A stretch of DNA of 64,000 nt from UBA2991 sp965221735 (GTDB lineage Bacteria > Chloroflexota > Dehalococcoidia > Tepidiformales > Tepidiformaceae): assembly GCA_965221735.1 (NCBI GenBank), contig OZ244910.1, forward strand, positions 744,001 to 808,000, written 5' to 3'. Both the position numbers and the translations under genes were made by a program. Positions 32,847-40,388 of this stretch are shown here, in pieces (positions within the stretch are counted from its first letter, which is position 1; the number at the start of each line of letters is the position of its first letter). Under the pieces are notes generated by a model, which ran no database searches, was not told the DNA's origin, and worked only from the letters and a program-made list of their open reading frames with translations.

Positions 32847-33938
32847 ATGCCTACCGACGCACGTGTTGTCGTCTGCCCCTCCGAGCCCGGCCCCCTCCGC
32901 ATCGACGAGATCGCCCTGCCCGACCCCGGACCCCATCAGGTCGTCGTCAAGCAGTTCGCCAGCGGCATCTGCCACTCCCAGCTCCACCAGATGCACGGCC
33001 CCCGGCCCGCTCCCCAGCTTCTCGGTCACGAGTCGACCGGCACCGTCGTTGCCGCCGGCAGCGAGGTCACGCACGTCAAGGAGGGCGACCGCGTGATGGT
33101 CACCTGGGTGCCGCGCAGCCCCGACCTGGGCCGCCGCCCCGACCCCATCTCCCTCCAGCTCGAGGACGGCTCCACCGCCATCTCCCAGGGCGTCTTCACC
33201 TGGGCCGACCACACCATCGCCGACGAGCAGTACATCGTTTCCATGCCCGAGGACGTCCGCACCGACGTCACCGCCATCATCGGCTGCGCCGTCATGACCG
33301 GTTCCGGCGCCGCCTACCACACTGCTGGCGTGAAGCAGGGCGAGAGCGTCGCCGTCTTCGGCGTGGGGGGCGTGGGCCTCTCCGCCATCGTCGCCGCCGC
33401 CGTCGTTGGCGCCGACCCCATCATCGCCGTCGACCTGAGCGACGAGAAGCTCGAGTTCGCGAAGACGTTCGGCGCCACCATCGGCGTCAACGCCTCCGAG
33501 GGCGACGCCGTCGAGCAGGTCCGAGCCCTCACTACCAGTGACACCGAGTTCGACTTCATGGGCCGGCCCCTCGCGGGCGTCGACTACGCCTTCGACTGCA
33601 TCGGCGTGAAGCAGACGATGGAGCAGATCCTGCCCGCCGCCCGCCCCGGCGTGATGGGCGTGCGCACGGGCGGCATGGCCGTCCTCGTCGGGGTCCCCCA
33701 GACGAACGTCGAGATCGACGCGCGCGACCTTCTCATCAACGAGAAGAAGTACATCGGCAGCATCGGCGGCTCCTGCCGCCCCGACCGCGACTTCCCGATG
33801 TTCATCCGCTGGTACAAGGAGGGCGACCTCGACCTGGATGCGCTTGTGACCGCCAGCTACGAGCTCGACCAGATCAACGAGGCCACCGACGCCCTTGCCG
33901 CCGGCCACATCTCGGGTCGCTCCATCATCCAGCTTTAG
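32847..33938 (+). CDS. Medium-chain zinc-type alcohol dehydrogenase
   Basis: 363 residues, ATG 32847, GAAGGAG upstream. MDR fold: catalytic zinc Cys in ASGICHSQLH (about 38-47), GHESTGTV (61-68), and NAD-binding GVGGVGLS about 174-181, followed by the acidic end of strand 2 (IIAVDLSDEK), which favours NAD over NADP. The four-Cys structural zinc lobe of typical ADHs is absent. Substrate not known; an aldehyde-producing ThDP lyase is divergent across 146 bases, so aldehyde reduction is a possible link (inference). Confidence 0.92.
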   Translation: MPTDARVVVCPSEPGPLRIDEIALPDPGPHQVVVKQFASGICHSQLHQMHGPRPAPQLLGHESTGTVVAAGSEVTHVKEGDRVMVTWVPRSPDLGRRPDPISLQLEDGSTAISQGVFTWADHTIADEQYIVSMPEDVRTDVTAIIGCAVMTGSGAAYHTAGVKQGESVAVFGVGGVGLSAIVAAAVVGADPIIAVDLSDEKLEFAKTFGATIGVNASEGDAVEQVRALTTSDTEFDFMGRPLAGVDYAFDCIGVKQTMEQILPAARPGVMGVRTGGMAVLVGVPQTNVEIDARDLLINEKKYIGSIGGSCRPDRDFPMFIRWYKEGDLDLDALVTASYELDQINEATDALAAGHISGRSIIQL

Positions 33939-33950
33939 CGGCGCCGAAGC

Positions 33951-35186
33951 TCAACGCAGCTTCCGTACGGGAAGCCAGATCAGCAGCGCGATTCCGGCGA
34001 CGCCGCCGGCCGCTGCGCTCGCCACGATGCTCGCCTGTGGCCCGATCAGGCTGGTGACGAGCCCGGTCTGCGCGTACCCGATCGGCGCGGACGCCACGAA
34101 CATCAGCGAGTAGACGCCCATCACGCGTCCCATCACGGCTTCGTCGGTCTGCTCCTGGAGCAGGGCAAGGCTCAGGTTCGTGAAGATGGCCGCGGGCGGC
34201 CCGATTGCGAGCAGGGCTGCGACCGTCAGCCAGGGCGTCTCGCTCAACCCGAACAGCACCAGCAAGGGGGCGCCGGCGATGGGCGAAAGCGCCAGCAGCA
34301 GCCCCCGCCTGGGGAGAGGCCGCAGGGTCATCAGCGCCGAGCTGATGATCATTCCCGCCCCGAACGTCCCGAAGAGGATGCCCACCCAGCGGTCCTCCAG
34401 CATCAGGACGTCCTCGACGACCAGGAGCATGTTCACCGTCAGGGGACCCGCGTAGAAGATGCCGGGCATTGCCGCCAGCGCCAGCAGTCCGATGATGTTG
34501 CGCGAGCGGCGTACGTAGCGAAGGCCTTCCATGAGTTCGCTTCGGACGTCGTGTCGCTCGGCCACCCGCGGCTCGTAGCGGCCAAGCGTCAGGAACAGCA
34601 GCGCTCCCAGCGCCAGCAGGCCGGTCTCCAGCGCGAAGGCGGCGGTCAGCCCCGCGTCTCCGCCGACGAACCCTCCCAGCGCCGGCCCCGCGAACTGGCC
34701 CGCCGCGAGGAACCCCACATTCCCCAGGATCACGGCGTTCTGGAGCTGCGGCCGCGTGACCATCTGGGGCAGGACGCCCTGCCGCGCCGGCTGCTCGAAG
34801 GCCGCCACCGCGCCGACCATGGCCGAGAGCGCGAACACCGGCCAGACGATCGTCACCTCGGCCGCCGAGAGCACGATGTAGACGGCGGAGACCGTCGCGG
34901 CCACCGCGGTTGCACGGAACAGGAGCAGCCGCGGCTCGACTCGGTCCGCGACGACACCGCCGAGGAGCGTCAGGAACACGCCCGGCAGCGTCTGGATGAT
35001 GAGCGCCCCGGCGATCACCGCCGCCCGCTCGTCCGGCTCCACCCGGTCGCGGATGAAGAGCGGCACCGTCACGATCTGGATGCCGACGCCGAGCGCGGTC
35101 ACGACCGAGGCCGTCAGCCACGCCCGGTAGTCCCTGCTGACGAAGGGGTTGCGAGGCCCCGTCTCGGGGGCGGCCCCGGTGCTCAC
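33951..35186 (-). CDS. MFS transporter (DHA3/enterobactin-exporter-like)
   Basis: 411 residues from GTG 35186, overlapping the HIT gene stop as GTGA. About 12 membrane helices; motif A-like GGVVADRVEPR after TM2, and FEQPARQGVLPQMV in the TM4-5 loop, typical of the DHA3 (EntS/MefA-like) family of drug and siderophore exporters. No substrate evidence. Coupling to a HIT-family hydrolase is probably just operon packing. Confidence 0.88.
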   Translation of the reverse strand: MSTGAAPETGPRNPFVSRDYRAWLTASVVTALGVGIQIVTVPLFIRDRVEPDERAAVIAGALIIQTLPGVFLTLLGGVVADRVEPRLLLFRATAVAATVSAVYIVLSAAEVTIVWPVFALSAMVGAVAAFEQPARQGVLPQMVTRPQLQNAVILGNVGFLAAGQFAGPALGGFVGGDAGLTAAFALETGLLALGALLFLTLGRYEPRVAERHDVRSELMEGLRYVRRSRNIIGLLALAAMPGIFYAGPLTVNMLLVVEDVLMLEDRWVGILFGTFGAGMIISSALMTLRPLPRRGLLLALSPIAGAPLLVLFGLSETPWLTVAALLAIGPPAAIFTNLSLALLQEQTDEAVMGRVMGVYSLMFVASAPIGYAQTGLVTSLIGPQASIVASAAAGGVAGIALLIWLPVRKLR

Positions 35187-35614
35187 GCGCCCTCCGCCAG
35201 TTGCCCCCGTACCTGGGCCGCCAGCGCGTCCAGTGTGTCGCGGGGCGCAGGAGGCGGAAGCTCCGTGTACGGGCGGAAGAGTGTGTCGCCGGTACGGCGC
35301 GGCATCACATGCAGGTGCAGGTGAAACACCTCCTGACCCGCTGCCTCTCCTGTTGACTGCCAGACGTTGAGGCCGTCGGGTGAGAAGGCCTTCGAGACTG
35401 CACGGGCCACGCGCGCCGTTCCCGCCATCAGAGAGGCGCCAGTGTGGTCGTCCAGTTCCAGAATGTCCGCGATGTGTCTCCGTGGGATGACGAGCACGTG
35501 GCCCGAATTGGGCTGGCGCAGGTCCATAAACGCGATGGCGAGCGGATCGTCCCATACGACGCTGGCGGGGGCTTCGCCCGCAACGATGGCGCAAAACAGG
35601 CACTTGTCGGCCAT
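35183..35614 (-). CDS. HIT-family nucleotide-binding hydrolase
   Basis: 143 residues from ATG 35614; a much longer frame is a shadow of the GDPD-like gene. It has C5-LF-C8 near the start, then the histidine triad H98-L-H100-L-H102 followed by VMPR. HIT proteins hydrolyse nucleoside phosphoramidates and Ap4A-type dinucleotides. First gene of a two-gene unit with the MFS transporter. Upstream region shows no Shine-Dalgarno. Confidence 0.93.
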   Translation of the reverse strand: MADKCLFCAIVAGEAPASVVWDDPLAIAFMDLRQPNSGHVLVIPRRHIADILELDDHTGASLMAGTARVARAVSKAFSPDGLNVWQSTGEAAGQEVFHLHLHVMPRRTGDTLFRPYTELPPPAPRDTLDALAAQVRGQLAEGA

Positions 35615-35656
35615 CCGTACAGTCTCGCACGCCTGCGGGGTATCCTCCCGGGCGTC

Positions 35657-36391
35657 ATGAGCGCGCCGCTGGTCATCGCGCACGCCGCTGCCGCCGGCGA
35701 GGCGCCGGCGAACACCCTCGCCGGTGTTCGCGCGTCGCTGGAAAGCGCCGCCGCCATGGAGATCGACCTCCACCTTTGCGCCGGCGGTGTCCCCGTCCTC
35801 CTTCACGACCACACGCTCGACCGTACGACGAACCTCTCCGGTCCCGTCGCCGGTGTGCCCCTTGCCGAGCTCGCCCGCGCCGATGCCGGCGACGGCGAGC
35901 ATGTCCCCTCCCTCGATGAGGTGCTCGACCTCGTCGCCGGCCGCATCAACGTCATGTGCGAGCTGAAGGTCGCCCCCGACCATCCCGAGGAGGGCCCCGC
36001 TCTCCTCGATGCCACGCTCGCGGTGATCCGCCGCCATGGCGCCGAGTCATGGACTGCGCTGCACTCGTTCGACCACGACCTCGTGGAGCGCGCCCGCGCG
36101 CTTGCCCCGGAGATCGAAGCAGCCTTCATCGTCGCGCCGATGGGCGGCGCGGGCCTGAAGGCGCTCTGTGCCCGCGCGGTCGAGCAGGGAGTAGGCGCCA
36201 TCTCCCTCTTCCACGCCGTTGTCGGGCCGCACGCCTCGGACGCCACGCGTGACCATGGGCTGCAGCTCTGGGCCTGGACGGCCGACACCCCCGCAGACTG
36301 GGCCCGCCTCGCCGAAGCCGGTGTCGACGGCATCATCACGAACCAGCCCGCCGCTCTCCGGGCCTGGCGCGAGGCGCAGGCCTCCCCCTGA
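35657..36391 (+). CDS. Glycerophosphodiester-phosphodiesterase-like protein with altered active site
   Basis: 244 residues from ATG 35657. A GDPD TIM barrel is recognisable: IAHAAAAGEAPANTLAG (7-23), MEIDLHL (34-40), LLHDHTLDRTTN (48-59), a CELK strand, and a C-terminal WTADTPADWARLAEAGVDGIITNQP. Two near-invariant residues of the family are changed: the HR pair reads His9-Ala10, and PENT reads PANT, so the catalytic/phosphate Arg and one metal-binding Glu are missing. Glu35, Asp37 and His50 remain. It may be a weakly active or repurposed GDPD. Confidence 0.82.
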   Translation: MSAPLVIAHAAAAGEAPANTLAGVRASLESAAAMEIDLHLCAGGVPVLLHDHTLDRTTNLSGPVAGVPLAELARADAGDGEHVPSLDEVLDLVAGRINVMCELKVAPDHPEEGPALLDATLAVIRRHGAESWTALHSFDHDLVERARALAPEIEAAFIVAPMGGAGLKALCARAVEQGVGAISLFHAVVGPHASDATRDHGLQLWAWTADTPADWARLAEAGVDGIITNQPAALRAWREAQASP

Positions 36392-36414
36392 CCGCCCGCC
36401 CGCGGGGCCGTTCG

Positions 36415-36443
36415 CAGACAACATAGGGCTTCACCCTTATGAT
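36415..36443 (+). promoter_or_regulatory. Promoter of the molybdenum hydroxylase operon
   Basis: CAGACA (36415-36420), a 17-bp spacer and TATGAT (36438-36443), 51 bases before the start of the FAD-subunit gene. Good -10, partial -35. Confidence 0.5.
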
Positions 36444-36494
36444 CGTGCGCCGTGCGGGCGGCTTCCGGTCGCTCAGTCTTCCGAAGGATTGTTC

Positions 36495-37367
36495 ATGAAG
36501 GAGATCGACTACCTGGCGCCCTCCTCGCTCGGCGAGGCGTACGCCGCCCTCCAGAACGGCAAGACCTCGGCCTTCCTCGCTGGCGGTACCGACATCATCG
36601 TCCAGCTCCGTGAAGGCCGGAAACAGGTCGACCAGCTCATCGACGTCAAGCACATCCCCGAACTCACCAGCTACGCCTGGACCGACGACGGCGGCCTCGA
36701 GATCGGAGCCTCTGTTCCGTTCGCCGAGATCTACGAGGACGACGAGATCGTCAGCCGCCTGCCCTGCGTCATCGACTGCGCGACGCTCGTTGGCGGCATC
36801 CAGATCCAGAGCCGGGCCTGCTTCGGCGGCAACATCGGTAACAGCGGCCCCGCCGCCGACACCGTGCCCGCCCTCATCGCGCTCGGCGCCACGCTCACCC
36901 TCGGCTCCGCCGGTGGAACGCGGGAACTGGCCCTCGAGGACTTCTTCACCGGCCCCGGCCAGAACGTGCTCGAGCCCGGTGAGCTGATCATCAAGATCAA
37001 TATCCCGACGCAGCCCGCCAACTCGGGCTCCTTCTTCCACCGCTTCATCCCCCGCAACGAGATGGACATCGCCGTCGTCAACGTCGGCGCCCGCATCGAC
37101 CTCGATGCCAGCGGGGATCGCATCGAAGGCGCCCGCATCTCCGTCGGCGCCGTCGCGCCCGTACCCCTGTACGTCGCTGCTGCCGGTGACGCCCTCGTCG
37201 GCGAGACGCCGACCGAGGACACCTTCGCACGCGCCGCCGACATCGCCGCCGATGCCGCCACGCCCATCACCGACATGCGCGGCTCCATCGCCCAGCGGGT
37301 CCATCTCACTCGCGTCCTCACCTACCGCGCCCTCGACCGGGCGCTCGAACGAGCCCGGGAGGCCTAG
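36495..37367 (+). CDS. Molybdenum hydroxylase FAD-binding (medium) subunit
   Basis: 290 residues from ATG 36495; the longer frame overlaps the GDPD gene. FAD contacts: LAGGTDIIVQLREG (31-44) and CFGGNIGNSGPAAD (111-124), as in CoxM/XdhB/HcrB. The C-terminal CO_deh_flav_C region follows. It passes electrons between the Fe-S subunit and NAD or a quinone acceptor. First gene of a medium-small-large (coxMSL-like) operon. Confidence 0.92.
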   Translation: MKEIDYLAPSSLGEAYAALQNGKTSAFLAGGTDIIVQLREGRKQVDQLIDVKHIPELTSYAWTDDGGLEIGASVPFAEIYEDDEIVSRLPCVIDCATLVGGIQIQSRACFGGNIGNSGPAADTVPALIALGATLTLGSAGGTRELALEDFFTGPGQNVLEPGELIIKINIPTQPANSGSFFHRFIPRNEMDIAVVNVGARIDLDASGDRIEGARISVGAVAPVPLYVAAAGDALVGETPTEDTFARAADIAADAATPITDMRGSIAQRVHLTRVLTYRALDRALERAREA

Positions 37368-37370
37368 CCC

Positions 37371-37853
37371 ATGCCCCGTCGCACCCACATCCAGACCACC
37401 CTCAACGGCGAGGAGATCGACTTCCTCTGCGAGCCGCGCCAGAGCCTGCTCGAGGTCCTGCGCGACGAGCTCGGCCTGACCGGCACCAAGGAAGGCTGCA
37501 ACAACGGCAACTGCGGCGCCTGCAGTGTTCTCATGAACGGCCGCGTCGTGAATTCCTGCTGCGTCCTCGGCGTCGAAGCCGAGGGCTCCGAGGTCGTCAC
37601 CATCGAGGGCGTCGCCGAGGGCGACACCCTGCACCCGCTCCAGCAGTGCTTCCTCGAAGAGGCGGCACTCCAGTGCGGCGTCTGCACCCCCGGGTTCATC
37701 GTCGCCGCCAAGGCCCTGCTCGATAGCGAGCCGGATGCCGACGAAGGCCGCGTCCGCCACTGGCTGGCCGGCAACCTCTGCCGCTGCACCGGCTACGACA
37801 AGATCGTCCGCGCCGTCCTCAAGGCGTCCGAGATGGAGGAGGTCTCCGCATGA
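37371..37853 (+). CDS. Molybdenum hydroxylase [2Fe-2S] (small) subunit
   Basis: 160 residues, the normal size. Plant-type ferredoxin cluster: C43-NNGN-C48-GA-C51 and a fourth Cys about 63. Second cluster domain: CGVC (about 102-105) and CRC (about 137-139) in LAGNLCRCTGYDKI. Relays electrons from the Mo centre to FAD. Starts 3 bases after the FAD-subunit stop and overlaps the large-subunit start by ATGA. Confidence 0.95.
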   Translation: MPRRTHIQTTLNGEEIDFLCEPRQSLLEVLRDELGLTGTKEGCNNGNCGACSVLMNGRVVNSCCVLGVEAEGSEVVTIEGVAEGDTLHPLQQCFLEEAALQCGVCTPGFIVAAKALLDSEPDADEGRVRHWLAGNLCRCTGYDKIVRAVLKASEMEEVSA

Positions 37854-40114
37854 CAACCACCGAGAAGCCCGACTACAAGGTCATCGGCACCCGTCCCATC
37901 CGCCCCGACGGCGTCGAGAAGGTTACGGGCAAGGCGCTCTACGGCGCCGACATCCACCTTCCCGACCTCGTCCAGGGCGCGGTCCTGCGCAGCCCCCACG
38001 CGCACGCCCGCATCCTCTCCATCGATACGAGCGCGGCCGAGGCCATGCCCGGCGTCCTCGCGGTAGTGACCCACAGCGACCTGCCCGTCGTCGCCGACAA
38101 GGTGCTCGACATGGGCGAGGGCGCCTCGACGGCCTCCGACATGAGCAAGAACGTGCTCGCCGCCGACAAGGCGCTCTACCGTGGCCACGCCGTCGCCGGT
38201 GTCGCCGCCACCAACGTGCACGACGCCCTGACCGCCATCGAGGCGATCAAGGTCGAGTACGAGGTGCTGCCGCCTGTCCTCAACGTGCAGGACGCCATGC
38301 GCGACGATGCCCCGCTGCTCGACGAGGGTCGCCACACCAAGACCCCGACCGGCGAGGAGTCCGAGGGCGCCAGCAACGTCGCTGCTCACAACCGCTTCGA
38401 GGGCGGCGATGTCGAGGCCGCCTACGCCGAGGCCGATGTCGTCGTCGAGCGCGAGTTCGACACGAAGATGGTCCACCAGGGCTACATCGAGCCCCACAAC
38501 GGCACCGCCAACTGGAACTCCGACGGCACCCTGACCGTCTGGACGAGCACGCAGGGCGCGTTCGCCGTTCGTGGCGCGCTCGCCGAGCTGCTCCAGCTTC
38601 CCGTCTCCCGCATCCGCGTCATCCCGATGGAGATTGGCGGCGGCTTCGGCGGGAAGATCGGCGTCTACCTGGAGCCGGTCGCGGCGCTGCTCTCCCGCAA
38701 GTGCGGCCGCCCCGTCCAGCTCACCATGGACCGCACCGACGTGTTCCAGGCCACCGGCCCCACCAGCGGCGGCCACATGAAGGGCAAGCTCGCCGTCAAG
38801 GACGGCAAGATCACCGCCGCCGAGGTCAGCCTCGCCTTCGAGGCAGGCGCCTTCCCCGGCTCGCCCGTCATGGCCGGCGCCATGTGCATGCTCTCCCCCT
38901 ACGAGGTGGAGAACTTCAAGGTCGATGCCTACGACGTCGTCGTGAACAAGCCCAAGGTGGCCGCCTACCGCGCCCCGGGCGCGCCCAACGCCTCCTTCTG
39001 CGTCGAGCAGCTGATCGATGAGCTGGCCCGCGAGACCGGCGTCGATCCGCTCCAGTTCCGCCTGAGCAACAGCGCCCACGAGGGCACCCGCATGATCACC
39101 GGCGTCGCCCACGCCCGCATCGGGCAGGAGGAGACGGTCCAGGCCGCCCAGGCCTCCGACCACTACAACTCCCCGATCGAGGGGCCCAACCGTGGTCGCG
39201 GCGTCGCCGGCGGTTTCTGGTTCAACGCCGGCATGCAGTCGTCCGTCGTCGCCTCCGTGAACCCCGACGGGACGGTCAACCTCATCGAGGGCTCGACCGA
39301 CATCGGCGGCACCCGCGCCTCGCTCGCCATGCAGCTCGCCGAGACGCTCGGCATCGAGTACGACAGCATCCGCCCCACCGTCGTCGACACCGACTCCGTC
39401 GGCCACAACGACGTGACCGGCGGCTCGCGCACCGCCTACGCCAGCGGCCAGGCCGTGTACGAGGCCGGTCTCGACATCCAGCAGCAGATGGTCGCCCGCG
39501 CGGCCCAGCTCTGGGAGTGCGAGGCCGAGGACGTCGAGTACGCCGACGGCGCCCTCCGGCACACCTCCGACAGCGAGAAGACGATGACCTTCGCCGAGCT
39601 GGCGGGGAAGCAGATGGAGACCGGCGGCCCGCTCCAGGGTCGCGGCAGCGTCGTGGCCCGCAGCCCCGGCGCCGCCTTCGGCGTCCACGTCGTCGATGTC
39701 GAGGTCGATCCCGACACCGGCAAGGTCGACATCCTCCGCTACACGATCGCCCAGGACGTGGGCACGGCCGTGCATCCCGCCTACGTCGAGGGCCAGATGC
39801 AGGGCGGTGTCGTCCAGGGCATCGGCTGGGCGCTCAACGAGGAGTACTACTACGGCGAGGACGGGCGCATGGAAAACGCCTCCTTCCTCGACTACCGCAT
39901 GCCCACCAGCCTCGATCTCCCGATGATCGACACGATCATCGTCGAGGTTCCCAACCCCGGGCACCCCTTCGGCGTCCGCGGGGTGGGCGAGGTGCCGATC
40001 GTGCCGCCGCTGGCGGCCATCGCCAACGCCGTCCACGATGCCACCGGGCATCGCTTCACGGAGCTGCCCATCTCCCCCCGTCGCGTGGTGGAGGAGCTCC
40101 ACAACCTGCAGTAG
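37850..40114 (+). CDS. Molybdenum hydroxylase molybdopterin-binding (large) subunit
   Basis: 754 residues. Xanthine-oxidase-family Mo subunit: VTGKALYGADI near the N-terminus, IGGGFGGK (263-270), the AYRAPGAPN loop (about 373-381), and the catalytic base Glu714 in GVRGVGE. The AYRCSFR loop of true aerobic CO dehydrogenases is absent, so CO oxidation is unlikely; hydroxylation of an N-heterocycle, aldehyde or aromatic acyl-CoA is more plausible. Coupled by ATGA to the small subunit and followed by a MoaD/ThiS-like gene 4 bases on. Confidence 0.94.
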   Translation: MTTTEKPDYKVIGTRPIRPDGVEKVTGKALYGADIHLPDLVQGAVLRSPHAHARILSIDTSAAEAMPGVLAVVTHSDLPVVADKVLDMGEGASTASDMSKNVLAADKALYRGHAVAGVAATNVHDALTAIEAIKVEYEVLPPVLNVQDAMRDDAPLLDEGRHTKTPTGEESEGASNVAAHNRFEGGDVEAAYAEADVVVEREFDTKMVHQGYIEPHNGTANWNSDGTLTVWTSTQGAFAVRGALAELLQLPVSRIRVIPMEIGGGFGGKIGVYLEPVAALLSRKCGRPVQLTMDRTDVFQATGPTSGGHMKGKLAVKDGKITAAEVSLAFEAGAFPGSPVMAGAMCMLSPYEVENFKVDAYDVVVNKPKVAAYRAPGAPNASFCVEQLIDELARETGVDPLQFRLSNSAHEGTRMITGVAHARIGQEETVQAAQASDHYNSPIEGPNRGRGVAGGFWFNAGMQSSVVASVNPDGTVNLIEGSTDIGGTRASLAMQLAETLGIEYDSIRPTVVDTDSVGHNDVTGGSRTAYASGQAVYEAGLDIQQQMVARAAQLWECEAEDVEYADGALRHTSDSEKTMTFAELAGKQMETGGPLQGRGSVVARSPGAAFGVHVVDVEVDPDTGKVDILRYTIAQDVGTAVHPAYVEGQMQGGVVQGIGWALNEEYYYGEDGRMENASFLDYRMPTSLDLPMIDTIIVEVPNPGHPFGVRGVGEVPIVPPLAAIANAVHDATGHRFTELPISPRRVVEELHNLQ

Positions 40115-40118
40115 TCCG

Positions 40119-40382
40119 GTGGCGACGGTTCTCATACCGTCGCCGCTGCGCTCGCTCTGCGCCGGCGCCGCGACCCTCGAGGTCGCGGGCGCCACGCTCG
40201 GCGAGGTGCTCCGCGCGATCGATGTCCGCTGCCCCGGCTTCTACGAGCGCGCCGTCGAGGACAACCGCGTGCGCCCCGAGCTTTCGATTGCCCTGAACGG
40301 CCACGCCTTCCGCTACGGCCTCACTGAGCCCATCGCCCCCAACGACGAGGTCACCATCGTCCCGGCGATCGGCGGGGGTTAG
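40119..40382 (+). CDS. MoaD/ThiS-like beta-grasp sulfur-carrier protein
   Basis: 87 residues from GTG 40119, four bases after the Mo-subunit stop. Beta-grasp pattern with hydrophobic strands (VLIPSPLRSL, ATLEVAGATLGEVLRAID), IALNGH, and PNDEVTIVPAIGGG at the very end; the C-terminal Gly-Gly is what is thiocarboxylated in MoaD and ThiS. Position after a molybdenum hydroxylase suggests sulfur supply for molybdopterin, possibly dedicated to this enzyme. Confidence 0.8.
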   Translation: MATVLIPSPLRSLCAGAATLEVAGATLGEVLRAIDVRCPGFYERAVEDNRVRPELSIALNGHAFRYGLTEPIAPNDEVTIVPAIGGG

Positions 40383-40388
40383 CCGAAT

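Noticed and set aside
36495..40114. Aerobic CO dehydrogenase (coxMSL)
   Set aside because: The operon order fits, but the active-site loop reads AYRAPGAP, not AYRCSFR.
37793..40195. 800-aa minus-strand ORF opposite the molybdenum hydroxylase genes
   Set aside because: Low-complexity Val/Gly/Asp-rich antisense shadow caused by GC-rich third positions; the plus strand carries well-defined motifs.
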